Numbered from the stretch's first letter, positions 1-12,883 are shown. The stretch is DNA of 64,000 nt from Chaenocephalus aceratus (GCA_023974075.1 CM043798.1:7206173-7270172), one strand, 5' to 3'. Numbers and translations: made by a program. The notes: generated by a model not told the origin, from the letters alone.

Positions 1-25
1 CACACACACACACACACACACACAC
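1..25. repeat. (CA)n microsatellite at window edge
   Basis: Uninterrupted CA dinucleotides run from the first base, so the array probably continues outside the window. Bases 26-546 after it hold no gene I can support. A short stretch at 254-290 resembles the unit seen again at 3820-3840 and 6455-6490. Confidence 0.95.
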
Positions 26-546
26 GGTAGATTCAGTTAGTGCTATAGCTGAGGGCAATGCACAACCTCAAGCCTCTGCCCTCAGGCTTAGCCCTCTCAT
101 GTGACGTTGCTTACATTTTAAACGTATCATTGTAATTCCCCAGCATTGAGTCCACAGTGTTTCTGTCCCCTGTGGTATTTGTCAGTGCTTCTCCTTCTGC
201 ACTCATCCGCCAGTGCTGCCGTCTCCGTCTGAACTGCGCTCACCTCTGAGCTGCACTTTACATATCAAGGCTGCCGTGACTCACCCTCTCTTTTCTTCCT
301 CCCGCTCGGGAGAGGCAGAGCGCTCATCAAAATTGACCTTTTCACATACGTCTTTTGAAGCGTCCTCATAAATTGCCTTGACTTTTTACTTTTACTCATC
401 GAGATAATTGGCCCACTCAGGTAACGAGCACAACTGCTTTCTGTGTGAATAGGGCATTGGGGAGGGGGGGGGGGCTTGAGACGTGAGTCCAGACTCAGTG
501 TGACTGCTTCCACCTGTCCTCCGCTCCTCTGTGAAACAGAGCTTCT

Positions 547-912
547 GTGGTGGAAAGTAAGTACATTTACTCAAGTGCTGTACTGAAGTACAGATTTAAG
601 GTACTCGGGTATTTTCATTTTATACAACTTTATTATTCTACTCCGCTACATTTTGGAATCCTAATGTTGTAATGTTTACTCCACTACACTTATTTTACAT
701 TTGTATTGACTCGTTACTTTATCAATTAAGATTTTAGCAAACAATACTTGGGAAAAACTTTTGAAATATAATTATTTTATATTAAAGCATCCAACGTAAG
801 CAACTACAACCACAGGTACTAATACTTTAATTATATTTTCCTAATCGTACTTAAATACTTTTACTTAGGTTCCATTCTCGATGCACTACTTTTACTTGAA
901 ATGTTGTATTTT
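547..912. mobile_element. Short hAT-like element, 'TACTTTTACTTGAG' fish family
   Basis: The segment is full of alternating short motifs such as tacatttactcaag, ctactccgctacatttt and acttttacttgaaatg. This composition is typical of an abundant fish non-autonomous DNA element. Related sequence occurs at 6822-7110, 13500-13945 and 54823-54966. I cannot place exact ends or a target duplication here. Confidence 0.6.
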
Positions 913-922
913 TAAAGTGTGG

Positions 923-1141
923 TACACTGAAAACCTGAAATGTTGACTTTAATTAAATGTATTATGTCAATTGCTTTAACTTAACTGTATCAGGTTAGTT
1001 GAAAGCAATTATATTAAGTTTAAATAAAAAAAGATTAGGTTCAACTTAATATTACTGCTTTCAACTAACCTGATACAGTGATGTGAAATCTGTTGACATA
1101 AAACATTTCATTAAAGTCAGCGGTTCAGTTTTTTCAGTGTA
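923..1141. mobile_element. Palindromic MITE with TA ends
   Basis: The ends are inverted copies (TACACTGAAAA at the left, TTTTTTCAGTGTA at the right). The interior contains a second, longer inverted pair around 984-1010 and 1053-1080 (tcaggttagttgaaagc against gctttcaactaacctga). Terminal TA dinucleotides fit a Tc1/mariner-type target duplication. It has no coding capacity. Confidence 0.7.
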
Positions 1142-2933
<1,792 letters not shown>

Positions 2934-3516
2934 GCTTCTCAGCAGGCATCACCAAGGTGAGCCCCCCTCAACGCCTCCACCTAGCGGGGCAGGTCATTGC
3001 TTTAATCAAAGTGAAGGAGAAGCTCCAGGCGCCGGCCGCTGAGGGTTAATGGAGGGACGCTGCCCAGAGTCCCAGACATGATGGGAATGGCTGCACTTAG
3101 ACCTGACACTGTGTCACTTTCTCAAACACTGAGACGGATGGCTGTGGAGCTGACTCCAGCTAACGACCAGTAGCATGTGCACTGTGTGTGTCCTTTAAAG
3201 GGGACTGGACAGGGTTAACTGTCTCACTGCTGATCTCAAATATCCTCACAGTGAGCTGAACACATGGCAGGCTGACCCAAGCAGGGGTCAGGGATAATCA
3301 CCTACAACTAAAATAAGACAACATGTTAGGTGAAAATCTAAATGTCTGTTTCTAAAACATTTTATTTTTGATACATAAAGTTCTATTCACATCTTTAATC
3401 TTTAACTGAATTCTAGCATATCTTTAGGAACTGTATATAAAAGTTGAGATTTCATTATTTAAATAAATAAAAACATGGGCAGGATTGTTTTTCAGCCCTG
3501 TGTAGTGTCTGCAGAT
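2934..3516 (+). repeat. Direct duplication, copy A
   Basis: This 583-bp block matches 3838-4420 in the same orientation and with equal length. Landmarks include ccaaggtgagcccccctcaa near the start, gctgagggttaatggaggga in the middle and tttttcagccct near the end. The two starts are about 904 bp apart. No coding potential is evident. Confidence 0.85.
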
Positions 3517-3582
3517 ATATATTACCAACAACTAAAACAACATGACCAATTAGCTAGGGTAACATTCATGGAGCTTTCCCTT

Positions 3583-3837
3583 TATCACTAAGTGTCGCAA
3601 CATTCAGAGGGACCTCTGTTATTACTGAATCAAAGCTGAAACAATTAAATGAGGGGAAATGTGGAGGGGAATTCCCCGTGCTAGAACCAAATCACCTGCA
3701 CTTACTGAATCTCTGCAGAGGAAAAAACGACTATAACAAAATAGAAAAGTGTGGCTTCTTTTGTGCAACCATTTCTTAGTGCTGATCCCTCTGCACTTCT
3801 CTGGGCATGTAATATGTACTTTACATATCAAGGGAAA
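3583..3837 (+). repeat. Repeat block also found at 6193-6470
   Basis: The block starting around cattcagagggacctctgtt and ending with tgtactttacatatcaagg recurs at 6193-6470 with small differences. A short piece of its end is also present near 254-290. With copies A and B it suggests a larger tandem unit that was later split by transposon insertions. Confidence 0.75.
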
Positions 3838-4420
3838 ACTTCTCAAGAGCCATCACCAAGGTGAGCCCCCCTCAACGCCTCCGCCTAGCGGGGCAGGTCA
3901 TTGCTTTGATCAAAGTGAAGGAGAAGCTCCAGGCGTCGGCCGCTGAGGGTTAATGGAGGGACGCTGCCCAGAGTCCCAGACATGATGGAAACGACTGCAC
4001 TTAGACCTGACACTGTGTCTCTCTCCTGAACACTGAGACTGATGGCTGTGGAGCTGCCTCTTCTCCACAGGAGTAGATGGAGAAGGCTAATAACAAGTAG
4101 CATGTGCACTGTGTGTGTCCCTTAAAGGCGGCTGGAGAAGGTCTGAAACAAACCTTACATTGAGCTCAACACATGATAGGCTGGGTGACAGAGAGGATCA
4201 TCTCACAAAATAAAGAGAACATATTGAACATGTAAATGTCTGTTACCATACCCTAACCTATATTATTTTGTATAGATAATGTTGTATCCACATCTTTCAA
4301 ATGTAACTGAATTATACCATATGTTTTGAGGAAAATAATTAATTAACAATTGAGATTAATGATTTTGTAAAAATAAAAACATGGGCATGATTTTTCAGCC
4401 CTAATTAATGTCTACAGGTA
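3838..4420 (+). repeat. Direct duplication, copy B
   Basis: This is the second copy of the 583-bp block at 2934-3516. It differs by scattered substitutions and small compensating indels. It ends immediately before a nested transposon insertion that starts at 4426. Confidence 0.85.
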
Positions 4421-4626
4421 TTCTCTTAAAGGTCCCCTATTATACTGCTTTTCATTAATATTATAAACATGTCTCTGATTGGCTGAAACACCAAACAGAT
4501 CATTGCAGCATCCCATAATCCCCTCTGTTTCAGCCCTGTTTTCCAAAGTGCTGATTCTCTGTCTGTTACTTTAGATCAGGGATGGGAAAATGGCGGCCCG
4601 CACCTACTCTTTTTGCGGCCCTCAGA

Positions 4627-5027
4627 TTAAAGGTGGGGTAGGTACATTTCAGAAACCGGCTCGAGTGCACTAAAATTTGAAAGTACACAGCCGAAAAGAA
4701 TCCGCCCCTTCCTTCAGACTTCCTAGAGCACCTCCTCCAACACACATGAACGCGCACATGACGTCAGCAGACTGGTGAAAGTGGCCGCCTGTTGCTGGCG
4801 AGTCATTGAAGTAATGCTGCAATGCAGCACGAGATGGAAGGCTGACAGACAGGGCGGCAATTGAACTTTTTACAGTATTACGGCTTCCACAGATGACATT
4901 TTTTTATGGATTTTTTGTCAAAGCACTTCAGATATTCATTGCTATCGGGATGTTAAGAGCATTCCATGGAATATAACAAAAAGTGTATCTCGAGCCGGTT
5001 TCTGAAACTTACCTACCCCACCTTTAA
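4627..5027. mobile_element. MITE with ~38-bp inverted ends (family copy 1)
   Basis: The ends are long inverted repeats starting TTAAAGGTGGGGTAGGTA and running through the motif CCGGCTCGAG. A second family member lies at 46997-47347. Both begin and end with TTAA. No coding sequence is present, and the element is nested inside the hAT element 4577-5912. Confidence 0.85.
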
Positions 5028-5849
5028 TTTATAAACAACGTAATTAATAATAAAAATATATATATATATTTTTTTTTTTTTACTTGTAGTACTGATACCG
5101 TCCACTAGACTCCTAGTTACGTCGCGAGCTGCGTAGATGATTTCAAATACTGCGAAATAATCTGTGACGCATTTGTGTGTATTGTGTTTGTTTCCCGGGG
5201 AAACCCACGCAAGAAACACCGGCTGTTGTGACGTTAAGTTGCCGCTTGTAATTATGCCTTTACAAGCTTAAAAGTTGTATTTATCATCTGAATTTGGCGA
5301 AACAAGTTTAATATAGACAAATTGTCACAGACCCTTCCGTGTTATCTATGATTACTATACGCTTTTCATTCATAATTTCAGCGGGAGGGAGGGGGAGTGG
5401 TGCTGAGGAACAGCAGAGTGCGGGTTGACGGGTGTCTGTGTGGACATTCCCCTTATTGTGGAATAAGGGGAATGCAGAGACTGGCTACAAGTGTCTTAGG
5501 TTCAAGTTAGACAACTAATGTCTGGGTTAGTGTTCATGACTTCATGTGTATGTCATCTCATGGTTAATCTCAATACACACACATTTTCCGTGCTTTCCAA
5601 TAGTTTTAAAATAGTTTTATTCCACTGTTTAATAACCTGTTCAATACAAACATGCCACTTGTAAAAAATTAAATAACATTTCTGTGAACTGATATTTGTT
5701 TAGTGAGCTTATTAGAGGATGTTCCCATTTTTTGGGGATGTTCCCTTTGATTGTAAAATGTCAATGAAGATGTCAGACTTAGTATATTTGTTAATCATTA
5801 CATACAACACATGGCATTTTTGTGTGTGTGTGTTCCAAGTGAATCTGCG

Positions 5850-5861
5850 GCCCCCTGGTGG
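5850..5861 (-). promoter_or_regulatory. CTCF-like motif inside a hAT element
   Basis: Read on the minus strand the sequence is CCACCAGGGGGC, which fits the vertebrate CTCF core consensus (CCASYAGRKGGC). It belongs to the body of the hAT element, so other family copies may carry it too. Binding is inferred from the motif only. Confidence 0.4.
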
Positions 5862-5984
5862 CCAGTACATCAATGATGTGGCCCCCACCACCATCAAAGT
5901 TGCCCATCCCTGCTTTAGATGAACATAAGGAGCCCCTCCCCACGCCCCTCTGAGAGAGATTTGGTTACAAAGAAAACGGTTGAT

Positions 5985-6018
<34 letters not shown>
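5985..6018 (+). repeat. 34-base poly-G run
   Basis: This is an uninterrupted G homopolymer next to the hAT element. Such a run can form G-quadruplex structure and is also prone to sequencing and assembly error, so its length is uncertain. Confidence 0.9.
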
Positions 6019-6019
<1 letters not shown>

Positions 6020-6192
6020 TCAGGACAAAAGTAAGAGAATCTTTTTCCTGAAACTTTCAGAGTCTCTTTACACAGAGGGGACACATGTTGACATGAACAA
6101 GTGGATTTTGCACTATAGGTGACCTTTAAGGTTGCTAAGCCCTAAATCCATAACCGATAAGCTACGATAACATGTATTTAGCCAATAGCATT

Positions 6193-6470
6193 ATCCCTCT
6201 CTGTTGCCATGTTCAGAGGGACCTCTGTTATTACTGAATCAAACCTGAAACAATAAATGAGGGGAAATGTGGAGGGGAATTCCCGTGGAAACTACGCCTG
6301 TATCTAAAACCCAATCACCTGCACTTCCGACGACCTAAAACTCTGCAGAGAAAAGAACGAGCATAACAAAATAAAAAGTGCGGCTTCTACTGAGCAACCC
6401 CTGTAATATGTCTCGTTCTGATTCCTGTCACATCTCGGGGCATGTAATATGTACTTTACATGCCAAGGAA
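6193..6470 (+). repeat. Repeat block, second copy of 3583-3837
   Basis: The block matches 3583-3837 from gttcagagggacctctgtt to gtactttacatgccaagg, with scattered differences. It lies just right of the nested transposon insertion, so it probably belonged to a contiguous tandem array before the insertion. Confidence 0.75.
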
Positions 6471-6821
6471 ATTGTGACTCATCCCTGCGAGGCACAACGT
6501 TTCCAGCAGCAGACACAAAGACTGGCCCGCGTCTCATGTATATATAAAATGTTTGAAAAGGAATTGCTAAGCCCATGGATCTATGAATATATTACAATAC
6601 ATTGGCACACCTTTCCATCTGGCTGCGTTTGTAACGGCAAAATACAGTTTGAAAGCTGACGGTAAAACTACATTGAATAAAGATTGATTGAATAAAACAG
6701 TGAAGCTGGGTAATTTAATTCCGTTTCATGGGAAATACTTTTCAAAAGGAACCTTTACCAGATGGCTGTAACTGAAACTGATCTCATTCCTGCCTCCATC
6801 ATGTATGTATACTGTATATAG

Positions 6822-7110
6822 CAGTGGTGTAAAGTAACACATACTTTACTCAGGTACTGTATTTAAGTACACTTTTGCGGGTTACTTGTACTTTACTTGA
6901 GTATTTCAATTGTTTGCTATACTTTGTACTTCTACTCCACTACAATTCAGAGGTAATCGTATACTTTTCTCCACTACATGTATTTAGTACCTTTAGTTTA
7001 CTTTACAGATCTGGATTAATGATGTGAAATATAATCAACACTTAGATCTGACTTTAGTTCCCACCTGGAGTCAACTCACAAGCTACCCTGCAGTCTACAA
7101 AGTCACTGAG
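6822..7110. mobile_element. Short hAT-like element, 'TACTTTTACTTGAG' family
   Basis: The left end CAGTGGTGTAAAGTAAC is typical of this fish family and is followed by tactttactcaggtactg and ctactccactac motifs. The right end is unclear. It is related to 547-912 and 13500-13945. Confidence 0.65.
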
Positions 7111-7293
7111 TACTTCCTCCACCTCTGCCTTCTTAGTGACTGAGGGGCCTTGCATTGTGTGTAGAAGAACAATGGTTAGGGCTTAGTCAGTGCAAGAAAT
7201 GACTAATATCAAGGTTTTATTAAGATTACTAATGAGAAATACTAATGTATGATCAAAAAGAAACACGTGCTTGCCTGTTTTTCTTCTCTTTTT

Positions 7294-7790
7294 GCAGAGG
7301 AGTCGTGAGCAAGACCCCTTGTGGGGGAAACCTCTGAAGCAATAGGAGTCAGGAGTCAGAGAGACACGAGGAGAGCTGGAGCTTTGATGGCAAACACTGA
7401 CGGTTTATTTGGAGCTTCGGCCAGAGACATGTCACGGGCCACGAGTTGACGACACGGTTGAGATGCCACAATCGATTCTGAAGAACTCTACCCCAGACCC
7501 GCGTGTTTAGCTAGTTCAGAGAGAATAATCACCATTGTGCAAATAAGATAGAATGATAACACCTCTCCCAGCTGACGCCAGCAGGCAGGAGCAGGGAGAC
7601 GGAGCACTGAGAGCAAGCAGCAGCCCAGGCTACAGGTGCGCTCAGTCAGGACAGTTTGAACTGATACACTGGGGCAAAGTTATGGGCCTTGGGAGTGATG
7701 TCCCCAACACCCCTCATCAACACGATTCTGAAGCACCAACAAGTACAATGTCACATACATGTATAATGCCCCTCTTCTAACTGTTCTGAG
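7294..7790 (-). repeat. Possible LTR, minus orientation
   Basis: On the minus strand an AATAAA signal (near 7408-7413) is followed by a C-rich stretch with tttcccccacaaggggtctt, a layout reminiscent of the R-U5 part of a retroviral-type LTR. I cannot find a target duplication or partner LTR, so this is only a suggestion. Confidence 0.3.
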
Positions 7791-7939
7791 ATCAGGGTTA
7801 TCTCAACGATGCTGTTGGGAGAGAGCTCCAGGCCACCTGAGCTCAACAAGTACATCACAAAATAGAAGATAGAGTCGCTTATTTGCTTCTTCATATTATT
7901 CACCAGGAAACATCAGGTAAACACATCTTCATCAGGAAC

Positions 7940-8211
7940 TAGGGCTGTCAGTCCATTAAAATAGTTAATCGCGATTAATCGCAAATTAATCGCACATTTT
8001 TCATCTGTTCTAAATGTTCCTTAGAGGAATATTTTTCAAGTTTGTAATACTCTTTATCAACATATGAGTGGACAAATATGCTTTATGATAATGTTTATTA
8101 TCATTTGAACAATGACAAATATTCTCATGAATATTAAACAACACCCTCTGAACATTACAAATATTCGCCTCAATTCAACCTGGAACCTCTCTCATACAAT
8201 AATACAATACA

Positions 8212-8265
<54 letters not shown>

Positions 8266-9572
8266 TTGCAGCATCTGATATTTAAGAAGTGTGTTACATT
8301 TGAAATGGCAGAAAGTCTTGTTGCAATTTCCAGATATTAAAAGAGGTCCCTTGAGTTCCTCTGGTAATTATCAAATAGTAGCAGTTAAGTGAATACTGTT
8401 CAAACAATACCTGTGTTTGTGTTTTATATTGATTTATCTGTTTTATCCTTTCATAAATGTGAGGACTAAGGAAATATTTGTATGTATTCATGCAAACTAT
8501 GAAGAAGCTTAAAAGGGGAAAATGATTTGTGTAGAAAACTGTGAGCTGGTTTTGGGCCTGTTAACATGTGGTTTTTGAGGACAAAGGAAGAAGGGGGGAA
8601 GGTGAGGAGTTGACATACAGTCAACTCAGATCTAGGAGATAATGAAGCTGAGCTACTGGGATTGGGGAGACTTAAGATGTGAGGTGTGGGGGATATTTGG
8701 GCAGCCAATCACGGAGGTCTGGAAGGGAGGCGCAGATAACTCCTCCTCTTGTAAGCGAGGTATTAAACACAGGAACCACGCTGTGTGCTCTCTCTCTTTC
8801 CTCTGGCTGGCTCACGTGAGTATCAGATAAATGTGGGATCCCAAAGATAACTGTATTGAATTTGTACTGTATTTGATTGTATTGCATTGTCTTATTACCA
8901 TTAAAGTAGATTATTGTTATCGGTTATTGTATGCTCTGGATTCCTTCCTGTAAGATATCAGCTTGTTTAGGGACGCGCGGAGATTTGACAAAGCGGACCA
9001 GTTGTCCATTCAAATTTCTAACAGTGTGTGGTGTGTGTGTGTGTGTGTGTGTGAGTGATGGATCGTTGGAACTATGTGCAACTCAAGGCATATGCTCGAA
9101 CGGGAGCTGCCTGGACGCTGCAATCATGTTGCGCACTATCCGTGCTGAGTGTGCTGACTGTTCGTACAACGTTCCACTGTCTGCTTCCTGCATCAAGTCA
9201 AGTGCTCGGCGCAGTTGTGGCGAAATGTCGCTCCTCGCTCCACTCCTTATATTAGCACCAGATGCTAACAACAACAATGCACGTAAGGTCTCTCTCTCGC
9301 TCGCTCGGGCCACACACACACATACACACACCCTCCCGGTCCTCCCGATGGCCAGTCGGTGCCTGCCGGTGAGCGTGGAAGTGTGGTCTGCCACAAGCGG
9401 GCGGCAGGAGCGGGGCTGTAAGCATCAGCTTGTAGATGGTATTTTAAACTCGATGCGCTCTGAAACTACGGGGCGGCCGAGGAAAACAAATACACATGCG
9501 TTAATCGCGTTAAAATAATTAGTGGCGGTAATTTTTTTTTGCGTTAACGTGTTATTAAACTTGACAGCCCTA
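7940..9572. mobile_element. hAT-like element, TAGGGCTGTCA ends
   Basis: The ends TAGGGCTGTCAg and tTGACAGCCCTA are inverted copies. They are flanked by near-identical 8-bp repeats, tcaggaac (7932-7939) and acaggaac (9573-9580). Subterminal ttaatcgcgattaatcgc motifs occur at both ends. The interior contains a (GT)n array (8213-8263) and a CpG-rich stretch (about 8960-9500) with an open frame but no recognisable transposase, so I call it non-autonomous. Confidence 0.8.
8213..8263. repeat. (GT)n microsatellite
   Basis: This is a pure GT dinucleotide run inside the hAT-like element 7940-9572. Confidence 0.95.
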
Positions 9573-9666
9573 ACAGGAACATATCTTTATTCTCACATAT
9601 CCTCTTTCCCCCGCTGTATTTCAGAAAGCAGGGTCGTGTTGAAGAGGCTCTATAATGCTTCTTTAG

Positions 9667-10070
9667 GGTTTCCTCTTTGTGTGTTATATAGGTTTCTGTG
9701 CATGTGAATGGTGTTTCTCTCCCACACACTCCCCCCCAGCCTGAAACTCCTCCATTGGACTCCTTTGTTTACTTATGTATCATAGTGACATCACTAAGTA
9801 ACACTCACTTATATTTGCTAGCACTCCAACACATTGTACGTGATTGGCTAAGGGGCGGGACATCTCTAAGCGGTTGACCAATCCCAACAGAGCCGGCCAG
9901 CTAACCAATCAGAGCAGACTGGGCTCTGGTTTCAGACAGAGGGTGAAAAGAGGTGCTGCAGCACAGGCAGTGTGAGAAAAGTAAAGAGCTTTTTGAACAT
10001 GGAGACATGTCACAGTGGAGACACTAAATACTGATGTGAAAATAAGCTAAATATGTCCTCGTTGAGGCTT
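9667..10070 (+). repeat. Dispersed repeat, copy 1 (also 48427-48850)
   Basis: The block contains agcactccaacacattgtac, ggctaaggggcgggacatct and cagacagagggtgaaaagag. All recur in the same order at 48427-48850. It is rich in CCAAT-type motifs (attggct, ccaatc, aaccaatcag). No coding frame is conserved. It is probably a fish DNA-transposon derivative, but I do not recognise its superfamily. Confidence 0.75.
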
Positions 10071-10727
10071 AACGCTAATAGAGGTACACAACCTTGGCTA
10101 CAGATATACAAGATCAGTTGAGATTGGCAAATCACATGAGATGTTGTAGGCGGAGCAAAACACAACCCCTGTCTGTCAGGTTACATACCAGCAGATATCA
10201 GACGACCCTGAGACTTAGATGACCACCAAAGAAACTGATGGTTAAAGCACGCGAGTGGTCATCTTGTTAAAAGTAGTATTCAGTGGACTTTCACTTTACA
10301 ATTGTTCTCTCAACTCAATGTGTTGACACGGTCTATCTCTGAGAAACATCTGTAAGGTCAGTATTGTGATGGAAATATTTTGAAGGCATTGATTGGAAAC
10401 AAAAATGAAGATACTGCAACACTGGAACAGATGTCTTGCAACACTGGAGGTTTGATTCCAAGTCATTACAGAAACCTTATAATACATGTGTGCACACCAC
10501 CCTGAGTTCTGCCAAGTCTCCCTGGCTTTCACTGACTCTCAGGACTTAGGATTGGCCTGTGGTCAAAACATGTTTATCCTCCAAAAGCAGAGGCGCCATC
10601 TCAAGATTAAGATGGACGTCAAGGCTTTTACTGTTTGACCTACTTGAAATAAGCATTTCATAAACATGAAAAGGACATTACCATCAAAACATGCATCGTT
10701 TTGTTGAATATATGAACGAATGTGTAC
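10071..10727. other. Probable first intron of the wscd1-like gene
   Basis: On the minus strand this follows the donor at 10727. No further WSC-domain exon is visible. The 3.9 kb of nested repeats farther left would then also lie in the intron, if the gene continues in that direction. Confidence 0.45.
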
Positions 10728-11112
10728 CTTTATGTCTGCTGTGCAGAGGGGCTCTCTGCTCCGGGCTCTCCGGCAGCAGACTGTGGAACCAGCGCCGATG
10801 CAAGTGTTGGACCCCCAGGCGCTGGGACGCAGGCCAGTGTCTGCTGGCCTTGGCCCCCCCTCCAGACTGGGGCTGAACGGAGGCCCATCTGGAGCGCGTC
10901 CTCACGCCCAGGCCAGCGGGCCTGAGGGCGGTGGGGGGGGCCGCGAGGGACAGCAGAGGCGGCAGGCTGGCCAGGTTGGGCTGTGTGACTCTGATGCTGG
11001 AGCGCTGCAGGAGCAGGATGCTGCCCGCCATCAGGTAGGCGATGCCAAGGCCGAGCAGCAGCATCTGAGCACGCTTCAACAGGCAGTACAGTCTGCAGGG
11101 GGGTGCCAACAT
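10728..11112 (-). CDS. wscd1: wscd1-like first coding exon (WSC-domain sulfotransferase)
   Basis: This single exon encodes about 128 residues from ATG at 11112. It has a short basic cytoplasmic N-terminus, one hydrophobic signal-anchor at about residues 15-36 (LLLGLGIAYLMAGSILLLQ), a proline/arginine-rich stem, and a conserved RRWFH motif near residue 108. This matches the N-terminus of WSCD1, a type II Golgi-type membrane protein whose family carries two WSC domains and a sulfotransferase domain. WSCD1/2 have been described as sialate O-sulfotransferases. The exon ends at a donor (ATAAAG|GTACAC) in phase 1. Upstream of the ATG a possible acceptor reads CACTGAG. The WSC and sulfotransferase exons are not visible to the left, so they must lie beyond base 1 or be hidden across a long intron. 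WSCD1 fits better than WSCD2 because of the LLLLQR and RRWFH features. This is the clearest host gene in the window. Confidence 0.8.
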
Positions 11113-11548
11113 CCTGCTCTCACCTCAGTGGAAGGCCATGGCATGGATTAGGAGTGAGGAGATCTACTTCATGATCGTGGAAAGGCCTGCAGCATCTGGT
11201 GAAGTAACGGTGAGCTGGCTCTGCATTGTCCAAACAGCAGCAGCGGAACAATGGATGTGTCACAACAGAGAGGGATTTAATATCCAAGGCCGTGTTCACC
11301 GACTCCAGGGTGCTCCTCGGGGAGACGCTGAGGCACACAGAAAGAAAATGCATTGCGGATTAAATTCACAGTGGATGTGAACATAGGCTTGTGTTTCTAT
11401 CGTGCAGCAGCTTGCACCATGCCCACGCTGTCCGCTGCTGTATCGCTTCATCCCTGCCACTTCGTTCATTTAGACCGCTTAACTTATGTTCTGCATCTCC
11501 TGTAAATCCTGTGTTCTGAGTGTTGGCTTGCATTTCACATTCCCCTTT

Positions 11549-11750
11549 AAATCCAATCCAATCCAACTGTATTTATATAGCACTTTAAAACCTTCAGACC
11601 AAAGTGCTGTACGGAGAGATAAGCTCACAAAACATCATATAAATACAAACACAAAACAAACCAGAATAAACGTAATAATTAAGAAATAAATAACAGCCAT
11701 AATAAAAACAATAGACCACTGAAAGCAAATAAAAGCAACAATCTACTTGT
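11549..11750. repeat. LINE-type 3' tail repeat
   Basis: The sequence starts with tandem aatccaatcc and continues actgtatttatatagcacttt and accaaagtgctgtac. This is the standard 3' tail of a common fish non-LTR retroelement in reverse orientation, with the short tandem tail at one end. Confidence 0.65.
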
Positions 11751-12680
11751 TTCCGAATGCTAGGAGAAGGGTGAGACCAATTTACTAATACTGCTTCAAA
11801 CGGAATCCACTTTTCAATACAGGGGTTTCCTTCAGCTCCATCTCGGTGAGTCAGGTCATATGTTCTTACATCCCAGTCATCCCAGTCATCCCAGTAAAAT
11901 GACATAATGTGGTGAAACACCGTCAGGAGAGCGCATTATGGACATTATGCAGACAATCTGTGGAAAGATTAATAAGTGATTAAAGAAAAACATGATAGAT
12001 GTGTTGGCAGTGTTTCATGAAGCCTGAAGAGGGGGGGGGGGGGGGGCACCCCGCCTCCTCTGTCACCATGGTCTCCTGGAAGCCCCCCCCCCCCCAAAGG
12101 TTCCCATGTGACACAATCTATTCTTCTCAATGGTGATATCCATCTATCATCCCGGTGAGTCGGTGTTCGTCACACAGCGTCATGCCCTTCAGCTCCACTT
12201 CTCCTCTCAGGCCTCTCGTCTTCAGTCCCCAACTGTACCCCCCCCCCCCCCCCCCCCCCCCCCCACCACCACCACCGTCCACCGCCAAAAAAGTAGGGGT
12301 GCGGTAGTGCTTCCGAGGATAGAAGCAACAGTTTGCACGATGACTCTCTGATCAAGCCCGAGTGCCCAAATTATGCTAAACTCCAGGTTTTGTTCGCTCA
12401 ACGATCCTGTTTGGATGCGGTGTTGAAAGAGAAATCAATAAGCTGCGAGAGTAAAACGAATCACCTATTTAAAAATCCGAGGTCTTCCATCTTAAAAAGC
12501 CCTCACTGTGTTTCCACCATATAGAAGCTGTTTAAAATGCAGCTTACCTTCAGCCGTGCTGCGGGAGGTTTGGCATCATTCCTGCGTCGATCGCGGATCA
12601 GTTTATGCCGTTACGATGGCTGTTTTCCCCGCTTCGTTTCCAGTGAAGGTCTCTCGAGCATTTCCCATAGCTGGTGTTAT
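11751..12680. other. Upstream flank of wscd1-like exon; homopolymer-rich
   Basis: No coding exon is recognised. The stretch contains a 16-G run (12031-12046), a C run (12080-12095) and a 27-C run (12238-12264). It lies 5' of the wscd1-like exon and could hold untranslated exons or promoter sequence, but no motif decides this. Confidence 0.5.
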
Positions 12681-12681
12681 A

Positions 12682-12685
<4 letters not shown>

Positions 12686-12728
<43 letters not shown>

Positions 12729-12752
12729 CCTCCTCTCTCTCTCTCTCTCTCC

Positions 12753-12790
<38 letters not shown>

Positions 12791-12850
12791 CTCTCCGCTC
12801 TCTCTCGCCTCTCTCTCTCTCTCTCTCGCTCTCTCTATCTCTCCTATCTC

Positions 12851-12882
<32 letters not shown>

Positions 12883-12883
12883 C
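12686..12883. repeat. (CT)n / (GA)n microsatellite
   Basis: About 200 bp of imperfect CT repeats are interrupted by cctcc, ccgct and ctatct variants. Long serine/leucine or arginine/glutamate frames across it are artefacts of the repeat. Confidence 0.95.

Larger units (their letters stand above)
4577..5912. mobile_element. hAT element with perfect 8-bp duplication
   Basis: The ends are CAGGGATGGGaAAa and the inverted copy ttGCCCATCCCTG. They are flanked by the perfect direct repeat CTTTAGAT (4569-4576 and 5913-5920), the hallmark 8-bp hAT target duplication. No transposase frame is seen, so it is non-autonomous. The right half carries a CTCF-like motif (5850-5861) and a 34-G run lies just outside the right end. 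Confidence 0.9.
4426..6129. mobile_element. Outer DNA element, TTAAAGGTCCCC-type ends
   Basis: The left end reads TTAAAGGTCCCCTATTATAC and the right end is an imperfect inverted copy ending CACTATAGGTGACCTTTAA. It carries a second transposon (4577-5912), which itself carries a third (4627-5027). TTAA at both ends would fit a TTAA-targeting superfamily such as Kolobok or piggyBac, but this is not proven. Confidence 0.6.
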
